Shown: positions 25,503 to 34,561 of the stretch, piece by piece
How the letters are laid out: each line of letters begins with the position of its first letter
How positions within the stretch are numbered: position 1 is the stretch's first letter
Assembly (NCBI RefSeq): GCF_030817195.1
Contig: NZ_JAUSYZ010000001.1
Span: forward strand, 744,001 to 808,000
Origin: Arthrobacter globiformis
Lineage (GTDB): Bacteria > Actinomycetota > Actinomycetes > Actinomycetales > Micrococcaceae
Reading direction: 5' to 3'
Length of the DNA stretch: 64,000 nt
The notes under the pieces: model-generated
Databases searched by the model: none
What the model was told of the DNA's origin: nothing
The model's input: only the letters and a program-made list of their open reading frames with translations
Program-made: the position numbers and the translations under genes

Positions 25503-27566
25503 TCAGACAGTTACGGGGACGCTCTCCACCGTATCAACGGCCTTGCGGGCAGCCCAGCGTTTGAGGGCCACCACGATGAGCGCCGTGACCACGGTTCCGG
25601 CCAGGATGGACACGATGAACATCAGGACGTTGCCGATGGCGAAGAACACGAAGATGCCGCCGTGCGGTGCCTGGGACGTGACGCCGAAGGCCATGGTGAG
25701 CGCACCGGTGACAGCGCCACCGACCATGCTCGCCGGGATGACGCGGAGCGGGTCCGCCGCAGCGAACGGAATGGCACCCTCGGAGATGAAGGAGGCGCCC
25801 AGCAGCCAGGCGGCCTTGCCGTTTTCGCGCTCGGCCAGGCTGAAGAGCTTCTTGTCCAGGACGGTGGCCAGGGCCATCGCCAGCGGCGGCACCATGCCGG
25901 CGGCCATCACGGTGGCCATGATCTGCCAGGGCGCCTGGTTGGTGGCGCTGCCGGCGCCGAGGCCGGCGACGGCGAAGGCGTAGGCCACCTTGTTGACGGG
26001 GCCGCCGAGGTCGAAGCACATCATGAGGCCGAGGATGATGCCCAAAACGACGGCGGAGGCGCCGGACATGCCCGAGAGCCAGCTGTTCAGCCCGACGGTG
26101 ATGCCGGCAATCGGTCCACCGAGGAACAGGAACATCGCGCCGGAGGCGATGATGGAGGCCAGCAACGGAATGATGACGACGGGCATCAAGCCACGGAGCC
26201 AGCGCGGCACTGACCATGTTCCGATCAGGTGGGCGATGTAGCCGGCGAGCAGGCCGCCGACGATGCCGCCGAGGAAGCCGGCGCCCATGAAGCCGGAGAC
26301 GGCACCCGCTACGAAGCCCGGTGCAATACCCGGACGGTCGGCGATTGCGTAGGCAATGTAGCCGGCGAGGGCGGGAACCAGGAAGCCCATGGACAGGGCA
26401 CCGATCTTGAAGAAGACGGTTCCGAGGTACAGGGCGAGGTTGCCGTCGGGAAGGTTGACCAGGGAGTTGTTGGCCAGAATGTCGTTGGCCTTGGTGCCCA
26501 GGGCGATGTCGAACCCGGCCAGCAGGAAGCCCAGCGCGATCATGAGGCCGCCACCGGCCACGAACGGGATCATGTAGCTCACACCGGTGAGCAGTGCCCT
26601 CTTCAGCTTCTGGCCAATGTGCTCGCCCTTTTCCGCAGCTTCCTTTTCCGCCTGCTCTTCGGCACCGAAGTGCGGGACGCGGCGCGCGTGCGGGTCGTTG
26701 GCTGCGGCGAGTGCTTCCTGGACCATCTTGGCGGGTTCGTCGATGCCCCGCTTGACGGGCGCGTTGATGACCGGCTTGCCGGCGAAGCGCTCCTTGCCGC
26801 GCACGTCCACGTCCACGGCGAAGATCACGGCGTCGGCTGCGGCAATGATTGCCGGGTCCAGCGGCTTGGCGCCGGAGGAGCCCTGGGTCTCGACCTGCAG
26901 GTCAACGCCCATTTCCTGGGCCGCGGCCACGAGGGAGTCCGCGGCCATGTAGGTGTGCGCGATGCCGGTGGGGCAGGCCGTGACGGCGACGAGGCGTCGC
27001 GGTCCACTGGCAGCAGCGTCACCGGAAGTAGCGCCGGCAGTGGCGGCACCGGCAGCAGTAGCGCCGGCAGCAGCCGGGGCCGCTGCTTCGGGGGCGGAAG
27101 GGGCCGGCTTGTCCGCCAGGGCGTTGTCCACGAGCTCCACGATTTCTTCCCGGGACGTGGCCGCGCGGAGTGCACCGGTGAAGTCCTTTTTGATGAGCGA
27201 GCGGGCAAGCTTGGACAGCAGCTTCAGGTGCTCCTGGTCGGCGCCGGCCGGTGCAGCGATGAAGAAGATGAGGTCGGCAGGACCGTCCTTGGCGCCAAAG
27301 TCGACGGGCTGGGACAGGCGTGCCATGGCAAGGGTCGGTTCGGTCACGGCAGCCGAGCGGCAGTGCGGGATGGCGATGCCGCCGGGAACGCCCGTGGCAG
27401 TCTTCTGCTCGCGGGCGAAGGCATCGGCGAAGAGGCCTTCAACTTCGCTGGCGCGTCCGTTGGCGGCAACACGGCCGGCCAGGTGCCGGATCACGTCCTC
27501 GGGCGAATTGCCCAGGTTCTGGTCAAGCTCGACCAGGTCCGCGGTGATGAGCTGAGTCACTGTCAA
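25503..27566 (-). CDS. fruA: Fructose PTS permease EIIABC
   Basis: A single 687-residue chain with all three PTS parts. EIIA covers about residues 1-150 (phospho-His68 in GGIAIPHCRS). After an Ala/Gly/Thr-rich linker, EIIB covers about 190-290 (phospho-Cys198 in VTACPTGIAHTYMAA). EIIC runs from about 325 to 665 with roughly ten helices, opening LLTGVSYMIPFVAGGGLMIA. It imports fructose as fructose-1-phosphate. The start overlaps the fruK stop by four bases. Confidence 0.96.
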   Translation of the reverse strand: MTVTQLITADLVELDQNLGNSPEDVIRHLAGRVAANGRASEVEGLFADAFAREQKTATGVPGGIAIPHCRSAAVTEPTLAMARLSQPVDFGAKDGPADLIFFIAAPAGADQEHLKLLSKLARSLIKKDFTGALRAATSREEIVELVDNALADKPAPSAPEAAAPAAAGATAAGAATAGATSGDAAASGPRRLVAVTACPTGIAHTYMAADSLVAAAQEMGVDLQVETQGSSGAKPLDPAIIAAADAVIFAVDVDVRGKERFAGKPVINAPVKRGIDEPAKMVQEALAAANDPHARRVPHFGAEEQAEKEAAEKGEHIGQKLKRALLTGVSYMIPFVAGGGLMIALGFLLAGFDIALGTKANDILANNSLVNLPDGNLALYLGTVFFKIGALSMGFLVPALAGYIAYAIADRPGIAPGFVAGAVSGFMGAGFLGGIVGGLLAGYIAHLIGTWSVPRWLRGLMPVVIIPLLASIIASGAMFLFLGGPIAGITVGLNSWLSGMSGASAVVLGIILGLMMCFDLGGPVNKVAYAFAVAGLGAGSATNQAPWQIMATVMAAGMVPPLAMALATVLDKKLFSLAERENGKAAWLLGASFISEGAIPFAAADPLRVIPASMVGGAVTGALTMAFGVTSQAPHGGIFVFFAIGNVLMFIVSILAGTVVTALIVVALKRWAARKAVDTVESVPVTV

Positions 27567-28561
27567 TCCTTCCGGAGAGCCGTGATGGTTACGGCGTCGG
27601 GGGTTGTTTGGTGGACTGCCGGGACGGTGGAGCCCGGCAGGGAAGCGGCAGCGGCGCCATGCGCCACAGCCTGGCGGAGGCAGTCAGCCGGGGCGGCGCC
27701 CTGGCTGGCGGCCAGCAGATAGCCGGCCAGCGACGAGTCACCGGCGCCGACCGTACTGACTGCGGTGACCGGCGGGTGCGTGGCCAGCCACGCGCCGTCG
27801 GCCGTCACGAGGACAGCGCCCTTTGAACCGAGCGTTGCCAACACGGCCCCCACACCGGAACGCACGACGGCGGCAGCTGCCGCCGCGGCGGCATACGGAT
27901 CCGCTTCAAGTTCCTCAGCCGTGCTTGCCGAGGAAAATCCTGCTGCTGCGGCCAGTTCGGCCAGCTCCTCGGCATTGGGTTTGAGCAGGTCCGGTTTTCC
28001 GGACGCCACTTCTGTTGCGTCACCGGCGACGGCCGCTGCCAGTGGAGCGCCGGAGGAGTCGACGGCGATCTTCGGGACCTGGGCCCCGGAGTCGGCATTG
28101 CGCAGCCGCCGCGTGACCGTGGCATAGAAGTCAGCGGGAACGCCGGGCGGAAGTGAGCCCGCCAGGACCACCCAGCTGGCTCCGCGTGAACGTTCCAGGA
28201 GCAGGCTGATCAGGGCCTCCTGGGCGTCCTCGGCGAGGACAGGGCCAGGTTCGTTGATTTTGGTGGTCACACCGCCCGGCTCCGTCAGCGCCACGTTGGT
28301 GCGCAACGGTTCGTGGATGGCCAGCGAAGCGAAGGGCACGCCTTCTTCCCGCAGGCCGGCCAGCACGGGATCGGTTTCCGCGCCGGGCAGGACAGCAAGT
28401 GTTTCGAGGCCGGAGGTTACGAGGGCACGGGAAACATTAACTCCCTTGCCGCCGGATTCCTGGCGGACGGAAACCGCACGCTGCACTTCGCCCCGCTCGA
28501 GCGGACCGGGCAGCGCCACCGTCCGGTCCAGGCTCGGGTTTGCTGTGAGGGTGACAATCAT
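27563..28561 (-). CDS. fruK: 1-Phosphofructokinase
   Basis: The 332-residue PfkB-family kinase starts MIVTLTANPSLDRTV, typical for FruK. It has the N-terminal signature ESGGKGVNVSRAL and the C-terminal VSTVGAGDSSLAGYLLA with the catalytic Asp. It converts fructose-1-phosphate from FruA into fructose-1,6-bisphosphate. A stretch of ten alanines (PYAAAAAAAAVV region) near the middle is a low-complexity curiosity. It overlaps fruR and fruA by four bases each. Confidence 0.95.
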   Translation of the reverse strand: MIVTLTANPSLDRTVALPGPLERGEVQRAVSVRQESGGKGVNVSRALVTSGLETLAVLPGAETDPVLAGLREEGVPFASLAIHEPLRTNVALTEPGGVTTKINEPGPVLAEDAQEALISLLLERSRGASWVVLAGSLPPGVPADFYATVTRRLRNADSGAQVPKIAVDSSGAPLAAAVAGDATEVASGKPDLLKPNAEELAELAAAAGFSSASTAEELEADPYAAAAAAAAVVRSGVGAVLATLGSKGAVLVTADGAWLATHPPVTAVSTVGAGDSSLAGYLLAASQGAAPADCLRQAVAHGAAAASLPGSTVPAVHQTTPDAVTITALRKD

Positions 28562-29364
28562 GCGACTACCACCTCCACGCCGGCGTCGGCGAGGGCCGCA
28601 GCTAGTTCCGAGCTGGGTTTGCGGTCAGTGATCACGGTATCCAGATCTTTCAACGAGGCGAACTGGACGAGCGTTTCCGCATCCAGCTTGGACGAGTCGG
28701 CCAGCACCACGATGCGGCGTGCCGAATGGACGAAGGCAGCCTTGACGGCGGCTTCTTCAGAATCTGGTGTGCTGAGGCCAAAGCTTGCATGGATGCCGTT
28801 GGTCCCCACAAAAGCGATATCCGGACGCAGCTTGCCGGCGGCTTCCACCGTGCCCTGGCCCACCGCGGCCTGCGTGAGTCCGCGGACCCGTCCTCCGAGA
28901 ATCTGCAGGGCGATGCCTGGTGTGCTTGCAAGCTTGGCGGCGATGGGAACGGCGTGCGTGATGACAAGGAGTTCCTGGGCCGGATCGGCCGGTTTGGCCG
29001 GAGCTGCGGCGCCGCGTCGGGCGAGGAGGTCGGCGAGGACTTCGGTGGTGGACCCGGCGTCGAGGAGGATGCTGCTGGAGGGGCCCTTCGGAAGGAAACC
29101 GAGGGCGGCTTCGGCGATGCGAAGCTTCTGCGCCTGCCGCTGGATGGTCCGCTCGAGGATGCTCTCCTCCGTGGTGCTGAAACGGTCTGCGGATACCGCC
29201 CCGCCGTGCACGCGGCGCACCGTGCCTGCCGACTCCAGGGCGGCGAGGTCCCGGCGGACAGTCTCGGTGGTGATGCGGAAGCGCTCGGCGAGGTCGGTCA
29301 CGCTGGCGCGGCCGCTGGCTGCAACGAGCCCGGCGATCTGCTGCTGACGTTCCTCGGCAAACAC
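28558..29364 (-). CDS. fruR: DeoR-family repressor of the fructose operon
   Basis: The 268-residue regulator has the DeoR helix-turn-helix (RQQQIAGLVAASGRASVTDL, FRITTETVRRDLAALE, then VRRVHGGA) and a C-terminal sugar-phosphate sensing domain (LDAGSTTEVLADLLA, AFVGTNGIHASFGLSTPD, VVLADSSKLD). It should respond to fructose-1-phosphate and control its own operon. Its leader holds a good promoter, two CAAC-GAAAA type boxes and a CRP-like palindrome. Confidence 0.93.
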   Translation of the reverse strand: MFAEERQQQIAGLVAASGRASVTDLAERFRITTETVRRDLAALESAGTVRRVHGGAVSADRFSTTEESILERTIQRQAQKLRIAEAALGFLPKGPSSSILLDAGSTTEVLADLLARRGAAAPAKPADPAQELLVITHAVPIAAKLASTPGIALQILGGRVRGLTQAAVGQGTVEAAGKLRPDIAFVGTNGIHASFGLSTPDSEEAAVKAAFVHSARRIVVLADSSKLDAETLVQFASLKDLDTVITDRKPSSELAAALADAGVEVVVA

Positions 29365-29450
29365 ATACCCTCCATTGCGTAGTCACTGCGCTGCAATTTT
29401 GCAGTGCGTCTTCCTGCACCCGTCGTATCCCTCGATCAGTAACTTTGGTC

Positions 29451-29466
29451 AGTGACCGCTGTCACA
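29451..29466. promoter_or_regulatory. CRP/GlxR-like palindrome in the fru leader
   Basis: AGTGA-CCGCTG-TCACA fits the CRP/GlxR pattern TGTGA-N6-TCACA at nine of ten half-site bases. It lies just downstream of the predicted fru transcription start, where bound protein would repress. Confidence 0.5.
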
Positions 29467-29482
29467 AATCTGCAAGTACTTG

Positions 29483-29512
29483 ACTTTATCTTCGTTCTTG
29501 TTGGTTTGTCAA
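29483..29512 (-). promoter_or_regulatory. Predicted fru operon promoter
   Basis: On the minus strand TTGACA (29512-29507) and TAAAGT (29488-29483) are separated by 18 bases. The 10-bp palindrome CAAGTACTTG lies at the predicted start site (29473-29482). It drives fruR-fruK-fruA-ptsH. Confidence 0.7.
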
Positions 29513-29530
29513 CGAAAAAGCAACAGAAAA
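29510..29530. promoter_or_regulatory. Putative FruR boxes
   Basis: Two direct repeats, CAACGAAAA at 29510 and CAACAGAAAA at 29521, are spaced one helical turn apart and overlap the -35 element. This is a typical arrangement for DeoR-family operators. Confidence 0.5.
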
Positions 29531-29535
29531 CCAAA

Positions 29536-29571
29536 ATGGCCGGATCCGACCCGAAGGTCCGGTCCGGCCAT
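29536..29571 (-). terminator. Terminator of the small membrane protein gene
   Basis: An inverted repeat with arms starting ATGGCCGGA and ending TCCGGCCAT, loop near CGAA, is followed on the minus strand by TTTTGGTTTTCTG. It insulates the fru promoter from the upstream gene. Confidence 0.75.
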
Positions 29572-29613
29572 GCTGCTGGCTTCACCGCTGCCCGTTCATT
29601 TTCGCCGTCGCAA

Positions 29614-29871
29614 CTAGATACCGTTGTCGTGGCTTTCATTCCGGGTGATCCTTTCACCCGTGTTGGGGTCCACGACGGAACGTGTTTCGCTGATGCGGCG
29701 GCTCCGGCCGGGGGAGGCTATGACCAGGGAGGCGATGAGGCCGATCACCCCCACGGCCATCAGGATGTAGCCGATCAGAGCCTGATCCACGTTGGGAATG
29801 AGGCCTGGTGTGATGGCCCAGGCAAGGATCGCGCCCAGGGCGATGAGGAAGATGGCGGAACCGATTCTCAT
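29614..29871 (-). CDS. Small two-helix membrane protein (DUF6458-like)
   Basis: ATG 29871 has AAGGAG six bases upstream. The 85-residue product has two helices (IGSAIFLIALGAILAWAI and IGYILMAVGVIGLIASLVI) separated by TPGLIPNVD, then a polar tail with SVVDPNTGERIT. This matches a short actinobacterial membrane family of unknown function. The longer frame upstream lacks a ribosome site. Confidence 0.82.
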   Translation of the reverse strand: MRIGSAIFLIALGAILAWAITPGLIPNVDQALIGYILMAVGVIGLIASLVIASPGRSRRISETRSVVDPNTGERITRNESHDNGI

Positions 29872-30041
29872 GACTTGCTCCTTGCGTTCGCGGACTTCTC
29901 GTAACTTGGTTCTTACGGTTGGTCGTGCGTCATTTGCTAAGTGTGCTGTCAAGCGTCAGGCTACATCCGGCTAACTTCCGTTTCAATCAAATCCGCAGGT
30001 CAGGGCGAGGGTGGCTTTCGGCAACTCGATAGGCTGATCGG

Positions 30042-30659
30042 ATGGAGACGGTTGTATGGTCCAAGCCGGAGGAGGAGCGTCCCGGCACCCCGCTGCTGGT
30101 GATGATGCACGGCTACGGGACCGATGAATCCCGGATGGTTAATCTCTTCGATTATCTCCCCGCGGAATTCACCTGTGCGGCACTCCGCGCGCCCATGCCA
30201 ATCGCTGAGGGCTACGGCTGGTTCCTGCTGGACTATTTCCTGACCAACGATTTTGCAGATGTCATCGCCGCAGCCAATTCCGTGTTTTCCTGGATCGACT
30301 CGGTCCGGTCGCGCCACACCAGCGTGAGCCTGCTGGGCTATTCGCAGGGGATGGCCATGGCGAGCACGCTCCTGCGCCTGCGGCCCCGGGGCTTCCCTGC
30401 CGTGGTGGGGCTTTCCGGGTTCGTCCTGGACAACGACCTGCTGGCGCTCAGCGAGTCGTTTGACGAGCGGCCCCCGTTCTTCTGGGGCAGGGACAAAGCC
30501 GACCTCGTGATTAACGGGGACGCAACCGCCTACACGGAGGAGTGGCTCAACACGCATACCCGGCTCACGGCGAGGACATATCCCGGCATGGGCCACGCCA
30601 TGTCGAAGGCCGAGATGGTGGACGTCAGTGCGTTCCTGCGGCACTATGTCCTGGGCTGA
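30042..30659 (+). CDS. Alpha/beta hydrolase, phospholipase/carboxylesterase type
   Basis: The 205-residue serine esterase has the oxyanion segment LLVMMHGYGTDE, the nucleophile elbow LLGYSQGMA (Ser101), an acid in WGRDKADLVI (Asp154 probable) and His185 in YPGMGHAMS. Length and motifs fit the YpfH/carboxylesterase-2 branch. The substrate is probably a small ester; a lysophospholipase role is possible. Confidence 0.92.
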   Translation: METVVWSKPEEERPGTPLLVMMHGYGTDESRMVNLFDYLPAEFTCAALRAPMPIAEGYGWFLLDYFLTNDFADVIAAANSVFSWIDSVRSRHTSVSLLGYSQGMAMASTLLRLRPRGFPAVVGLSGFVLDNDLLALSESFDERPPFFWGRDKADLVINGDATAYTEEWLNTHTRLTARTYPGMGHAMSKAEMVDVSAFLRHYVLG

Positions 30660-30707
30660 ATCCGGGCTTCGGCCGAGGCGGAATTAAAAACAGTTGCGGG
30701 CTAAAAC

Positions 30708-30721
30708 TGCAAGCGCTTACA
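30708..30721. promoter_or_regulatory. LacI-family operator
   Basis: TGCAAGCGCTTACA is an exact match to the LacI/GalR/CcpA pattern TGNAARCGYTTNCA. It is nearly 600 bases upstream of the disaccharide phosphorylase genes; no LacI regulator lies in the window. Confidence 0.6.
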
Positions 30722-31124
30722 CTCTTCTTCGGCCGGGACCCGGCCGGCAGGCGTCCATCCGGGGGTGGTGGCGGCTGGCAGTGCACCAGTGAAGAGTGTT
30801 CGAAAGGGCAGGACCGCGCCATGCATCCTTGCGCCACCCGTCCTGCGGGGATGTTCCGCTGGCTTGCCCTGAACCGCCCGCGCCCTCATCATGGACATAG
30901 ACAAAAAACCGTGCGCCCGCGCATGGAAGCCTTCTGCCTGGCCCGCAACGCCGCGGCGCAAGTGGCGGAACCGCGCGAATTCACCCGCCGGACATAGCCC
31001 GGCCGGTACGTAACCAAACCGGCCGCGCAAACAGTGGGACGCCGTTGGCGGACGGGGCAACGCAGCCCGGTCGCAGGATACGCCAGCCTGTTGTTCAAGC
31101 TGCAGAATCACCGTAACTGAACCC

Positions 31125-31156
31125 GCCAAGCCCGCTGCTCGCCAAGCCCGCTGCTC
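31125..31156. repeat. Exact tandem duplication of 16 bp
   Basis: GCCAAGCCCGCTGCTC occurs twice head to tail with no mismatch, in non-coding DNA upstream of beta-phosphoglucomutase. This suggests recent slippage. Confidence 0.9.
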
Positions 31157-31296
31157 TGAACGGCAGGTGCTGCAGGCGGCAGGCTTTGCAGCGGCCGGTT
31201 CTGCCAGCGCACCAAACTCTTAGGTCACCGGTGACCACGTTCCTCGTAATTCCCAACACATTGCTGTCCGACCCCCGAAAGGACACGGAACAAAGC

Positions 31297-32043
31297 ATGA
31301 TCAAAACCCTGAATACCAGCGCTGGCAGCCGGCCAAACAGCTGGACCCGCGCCGCCGCCATCCTTTTTGACCTTGACGGCGTGCTCACGCCCACGGCCGT
31401 GGTCCACGAGCGCGCCTGGCAGGAACTGTTCGACGGCTACCTCGAAACCGTTCCCGAAAAGGACGGCTACCGGGAAAGCGACTACTTTGACCACATCGAC
31501 GGCAAGCCGAGGTTCGACGGCGTCCGGGACTTCCTGACGTCCCGTGGCATCACGCTTCCCGAGGGCCCCGCCGACGACGATCCGGACAACATCACGGTCC
31601 AGGGCCTGGGCAACCGGAAGAACCGGATCTTCAACGACATTGTCAGCTCCGGCGTGGAGCCCTTCGCGGGATCGGTGCGTTTCCTGGAAGCCGCGCTGGA
31701 CCGCGGACTGAAGGTCGCCGTCGTCTCCTCCTCACGGAACGCCCCCTCGGTGCTGCGTGCGGCGGGGCTGGCGGACCGGTTCCCGGTGGTCGTGGACGGC
31801 GTCGTGGCCGCTGAGGAAGGGCTGCCCGGCAAGCCGGACCCCGCGACCTACGAGTATGCCGCCCGGCTTCTGGACCTGCCCAGCGAGCAGTGTGTCGTCG
31901 TCGAGGACGCCGTGTCCGGCGTGCAGGCGGGCAGCGCCGGCAGTTTCCACTCAGTCATCGGCGTCGACCGTGGGGCCGGGCGGCAGACGCTGCTCGACGC
32001 CGGCGCCACCCTGGTGGTCAACGACCTCGAGGAACTTCTTTAG
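31297..32043 (+). CDS. HAD-family beta-phosphoglucomutase
   Basis: ATG 31297 gives 248 residues. HAD motifs are FDLDGVLTPT (nucleophile Asp and acid Asp), VAVVSSSRNAP, GKPDPATYEYAA and VVEDAVSGVQAG. The helical cap after residue 30 (VVHERAWQELFDGYL) fits beta-phosphoglucomutases. It should convert beta-glucose-1-phosphate, the product of the GH65 phosphorylase encoded 85 bases downstream, into glucose-6-phosphate. The two genes form a phosphorolytic disaccharide pathway. Confidence 0.9.
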   Translation: MIKTLNTSAGSRPNSWTRAAAILFDLDGVLTPTAVVHERAWQELFDGYLETVPEKDGYRESDYFDHIDGKPRFDGVRDFLTSRGITLPEGPADDDPDNITVQGLGNRKNRIFNDIVSSGVEPFAGSVRFLEAALDRGLKVAVVSSSRNAPSVLRAAGLADRFPVVVDGVVAAEEGLPGKPDPATYEYAARLLDLPSEQCVVVEDAVSGVQAGSAGSFHSVIGVDRGAGRQTLLDAGATLVVNDLEELL

Positions 32044-32128
32044 GCCCGCAGCTCCCGTACACCAACCGGGCCCCGCAGGCCCGACAGAACTTCCAGCACC
32101 ATTTTCGACCGTCTAAGGAACGCCACTC

Positions 32129-34498
32129 ATGGCACTCATCAACGCTGACCGCGTCCGCTTCCCCAGTGATCCCTGGAGGCTCGTGGAGACGAGCCACGTA
32201 CCCGGCGACGCCGGGACGCTCGAGACGCTCTTCGCCCTCGGCAACGGACACCTCGGTGTCCGGGGTGCCCACTGGGCATCGGCCGATGCTGAACTGCCCG
32301 GCAGCTTTATTAACGGGTTCCACGAGATCTGGGACATCAAGCACGCCGAGAATGCCTACGGCTTCGCGCGCACGGGCCAGCGCATCCTCTACATTCCGGA
32401 CGCCAACAACTTCACGGTCATCATTGACGGCGAAATGCTCAGCCTCACCGAATCGGCAGTGCTGGACTACCGGCGGTCCGTTGATTTCGCCACCGGCATC
32501 TACGAGTGCAGCATCGTCTGGCAGTGCCGTTCCGGCGCCACGGTGACCACCGTGGAGCGCCGGGCCGTGGGCTTCGAAGCGCGCGGCAGCCTGGGCATCT
32601 CCTTGGAGGTTTCTGCCGACCGGGCAGTCTCCGTCGACGTCACCTCGTCCGTCATCAACCGGCAGGACCAGCCGGTGGAGGACCATTCCGCCCACGACCC
32701 GCGCCGGTCGGGCCGGCACGCGGGCCGTGTCCTGCTGCCTCTCAAGATGGAGGGCGGCGACGGTTCACTGCGCCTGTCGTGGGAGGCCGCTGAATCGAAG
32801 CAGCGGGTGGGGATGGCCGTCGAGCACTGGACGTCCGCCGGTCACCAGCCGTTCGATACCCTCGTGGACCAGGACGACAGCAGCGTCCGCTACGTGCTGG
32901 CGGTCGCCGCCGACGAGCCGTTCCGGCTCGAAAAGAGCGTCAGCTACGCCGTGTCCCGGGGTGTCCGGAGGGGTGTGCCCGGCGCTGCGGACGCGGAAGC
33001 CGGGGAGGACCCGGCCGTCGCCGCGGAAGCCGGGCTGAAGCCGGTTGGCGATGTCTTCGCCGAAAGCGAGGCACACTACCGCAGCTACTGGGCCAGCGCC
33101 GACATCCAGGTGGGCGGACAGCCGGAACTGCAGCAGGCCATCCGCTGGAACCTCTTCCAGCTCGCGCAGGCCACCGCGAGGGCGGGTGTCGCAGGCATCC
33201 CGGCCAAGGGCGTCACCGGCTCGGGCTACGACGGGCACTACTTCTGGGACCAGGAGGTTTACCTCCTGCCGTACATGACGTATTCAAACCCCGACGGCGC
33301 GCGCCAGGTCCTGGAGTTCCGCCACGAGATGCTCCCGGACGCCAAGATCCGCGCCAAGGAGCTGAGCGTGGACGGCGCGCTTTTCCCCTGGCGCACCATC
33401 AACGGCCTGGAGGCGAGCGCCTACTACGCTGCCGGTACTGCGCAGTTCCACATCGCCGCGGCCGTTGCCTTCGCCACCAACAGGTACCTCTGGGCCAGCG
33501 GTGATTCGGAGTTCCGGGCCGGGATGGGCGCCGACCTGCTCATCGAGACCGCCCGCATGTGGGTTTCCCTGGGCTTCTTCGGCAAGGACGGCCTGTTCCA
33601 CATCCACGGCGTGACGGGCCCGGACGAGTACACCGCGGTGGTGAACGACAACCTCTACACGAACGTCATGGCCCGGTTTAATCTCCGGGCAGCCGCAGCA
33701 CTGAACCACGCGGCGGTCGACGACGCCGAACGGGAGCTGTGGGAGGCGGCTGCAGAGCGGATCCAGCTGCCCTTCGACGAGCACTTCCAGGTGTACTCGC
33801 AGGACAACGACTTCATGACCCTGGAGCCATGGGACTGGACAACGCCGCGCTCCAAGTATCCGCTGCTCCTGAACTTCCACCCGCTGGTGATCTACCGCCA
33901 CCAGGTGCTGAAGCAGGCGGACACGGTGCTGGCCATGTTCCTGCAGTGGCAGGAGTTCACCGCCGAGGAAAAGCGCCGCGCCTTCGACTTCTACGATCCG
34001 ATCACCACGGGGGACTCCACGTTGTCGGCGTGTGTCCAGGGGATCATGGCCGCCGAGGTGGGTTACCGCAAGGCTGCCTTAGAGCACTTCACCAATGCCG
34101 TGTTCATCGACCTGGACAACTCCCACGGCAACACGATCGACGGCGTCCACATCGCCTCCACCGGCGGAGTGTGGAGCTCGCTGGTGTGCGGCTTCGCGGG
34201 GCTCCGCGACCAGGGCCCCGTGCCCTTCTTCGATCCCCGGCTGCCCGAGGAATGGGACATCCTGCGCTTCCACCTGCAGCTCCAGGGCCGCCGGCTCCTG
34301 GTGGAACTCGATCAGGACAGCATTACGCTGACGGTCCTCGACGGCGGAGCGCTGGACATCGACGTGCGCGGGGTCCGGCACTCCGTGGCTTCCCAGCCGG
34401 TGCGGGTTTCGCTGGAACCGGTGCACGTCCCCGAGCCCTCGGTGTTCCCCAGCGGGCCGCCGACGGCGAGCATCCCCGTGGTGCGCGCCCGCGAGTGA
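32129..34498 (+). CDS. GH65 disaccharide phosphorylase (maltose, trehalose or kojibiose type)
   Basis: The 789-residue glycoside hydrolase family 65 protein has an N-terminal beta-sandwich (LFALGNGHLGVRG), an (alpha/alpha)6 barrel and a short C-terminal sheet. The general acid is Glu500 in HGVTGPDEYTAVV; phosphate-site and aglycone motifs include YFWDQEVYLLPY and HIASTGGVWSSLV. It splits an alpha-linked glucose disaccharide with phosphate to beta-glucose-1-phosphate and glucose. The exact disaccharide cannot be assigned by eye. Both this gene and its mutase partner lack a transporter nearby. Confidence 0.92.
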   Translation: MALINADRVRFPSDPWRLVETSHVPGDAGTLETLFALGNGHLGVRGAHWASADAELPGSFINGFHEIWDIKHAENAYGFARTGQRILYIPDANNFTVIIDGEMLSLTESAVLDYRRSVDFATGIYECSIVWQCRSGATVTTVERRAVGFEARGSLGISLEVSADRAVSVDVTSSVINRQDQPVEDHSAHDPRRSGRHAGRVLLPLKMEGGDGSLRLSWEAAESKQRVGMAVEHWTSAGHQPFDTLVDQDDSSVRYVLAVAADEPFRLEKSVSYAVSRGVRRGVPGAADAEAGEDPAVAAEAGLKPVGDVFAESEAHYRSYWASADIQVGGQPELQQAIRWNLFQLAQATARAGVAGIPAKGVTGSGYDGHYFWDQEVYLLPYMTYSNPDGARQVLEFRHEMLPDAKIRAKELSVDGALFPWRTINGLEASAYYAAGTAQFHIAAAVAFATNRYLWASGDSEFRAGMGADLLIETARMWVSLGFFGKDGLFHIHGVTGPDEYTAVVNDNLYTNVMARFNLRAAAALNHAAVDDAERELWEAAAERIQLPFDEHFQVYSQDNDFMTLEPWDWTTPRSKYPLLLNFHPLVIYRHQVLKQADTVLAMFLQWQEFTAEEKRRAFDFYDPITTGDSTLSACVQGIMAAEVGYRKAALEHFTNAVFIDLDNSHGNTIDGVHIASTGGVWSSLVCGFAGLRDQGPVPFFDPRLPEEWDILRFHLQLQGRRLLVELDQDSITLTVLDGGALDIDVRGVRHSVASQPVRVSLEPVHVPEPSVFPSGPPTASIPVVRARE

Positions 34499-34561
34499 CA
34501 GGAGCTTGCTGGCGCCCGGTCAGGGACGGGCGTCGGCGGACACACGGTAGCCGGCACACGG

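Larger units (their letters stand above)
30660..31296. other. Long stretch without a convincing gene
   Basis: These 637 bases between the esterase and beta-phosphoglucomutase hold a LacI-type operator, a 16-bp tandem duplication (31125-31156) and a hairpin (arms 31000-31007 and 31018-31025). A short ORF at 30821-30997 (58 codons) follows AAAGGGCAGG but has unusual Arg/Ala/Pro composition and I do not call it. The stretch may be a long leader or the remains of a deleted gene. Confidence 0.5.

Noticed and set aside
30821..30997. 58-codon ORF after AAAGGGCAGG in the long gene-free stretch
   Set aside because: Composition and codon use do not fit the region and there is no homology signal; left as part of the non-coding description.
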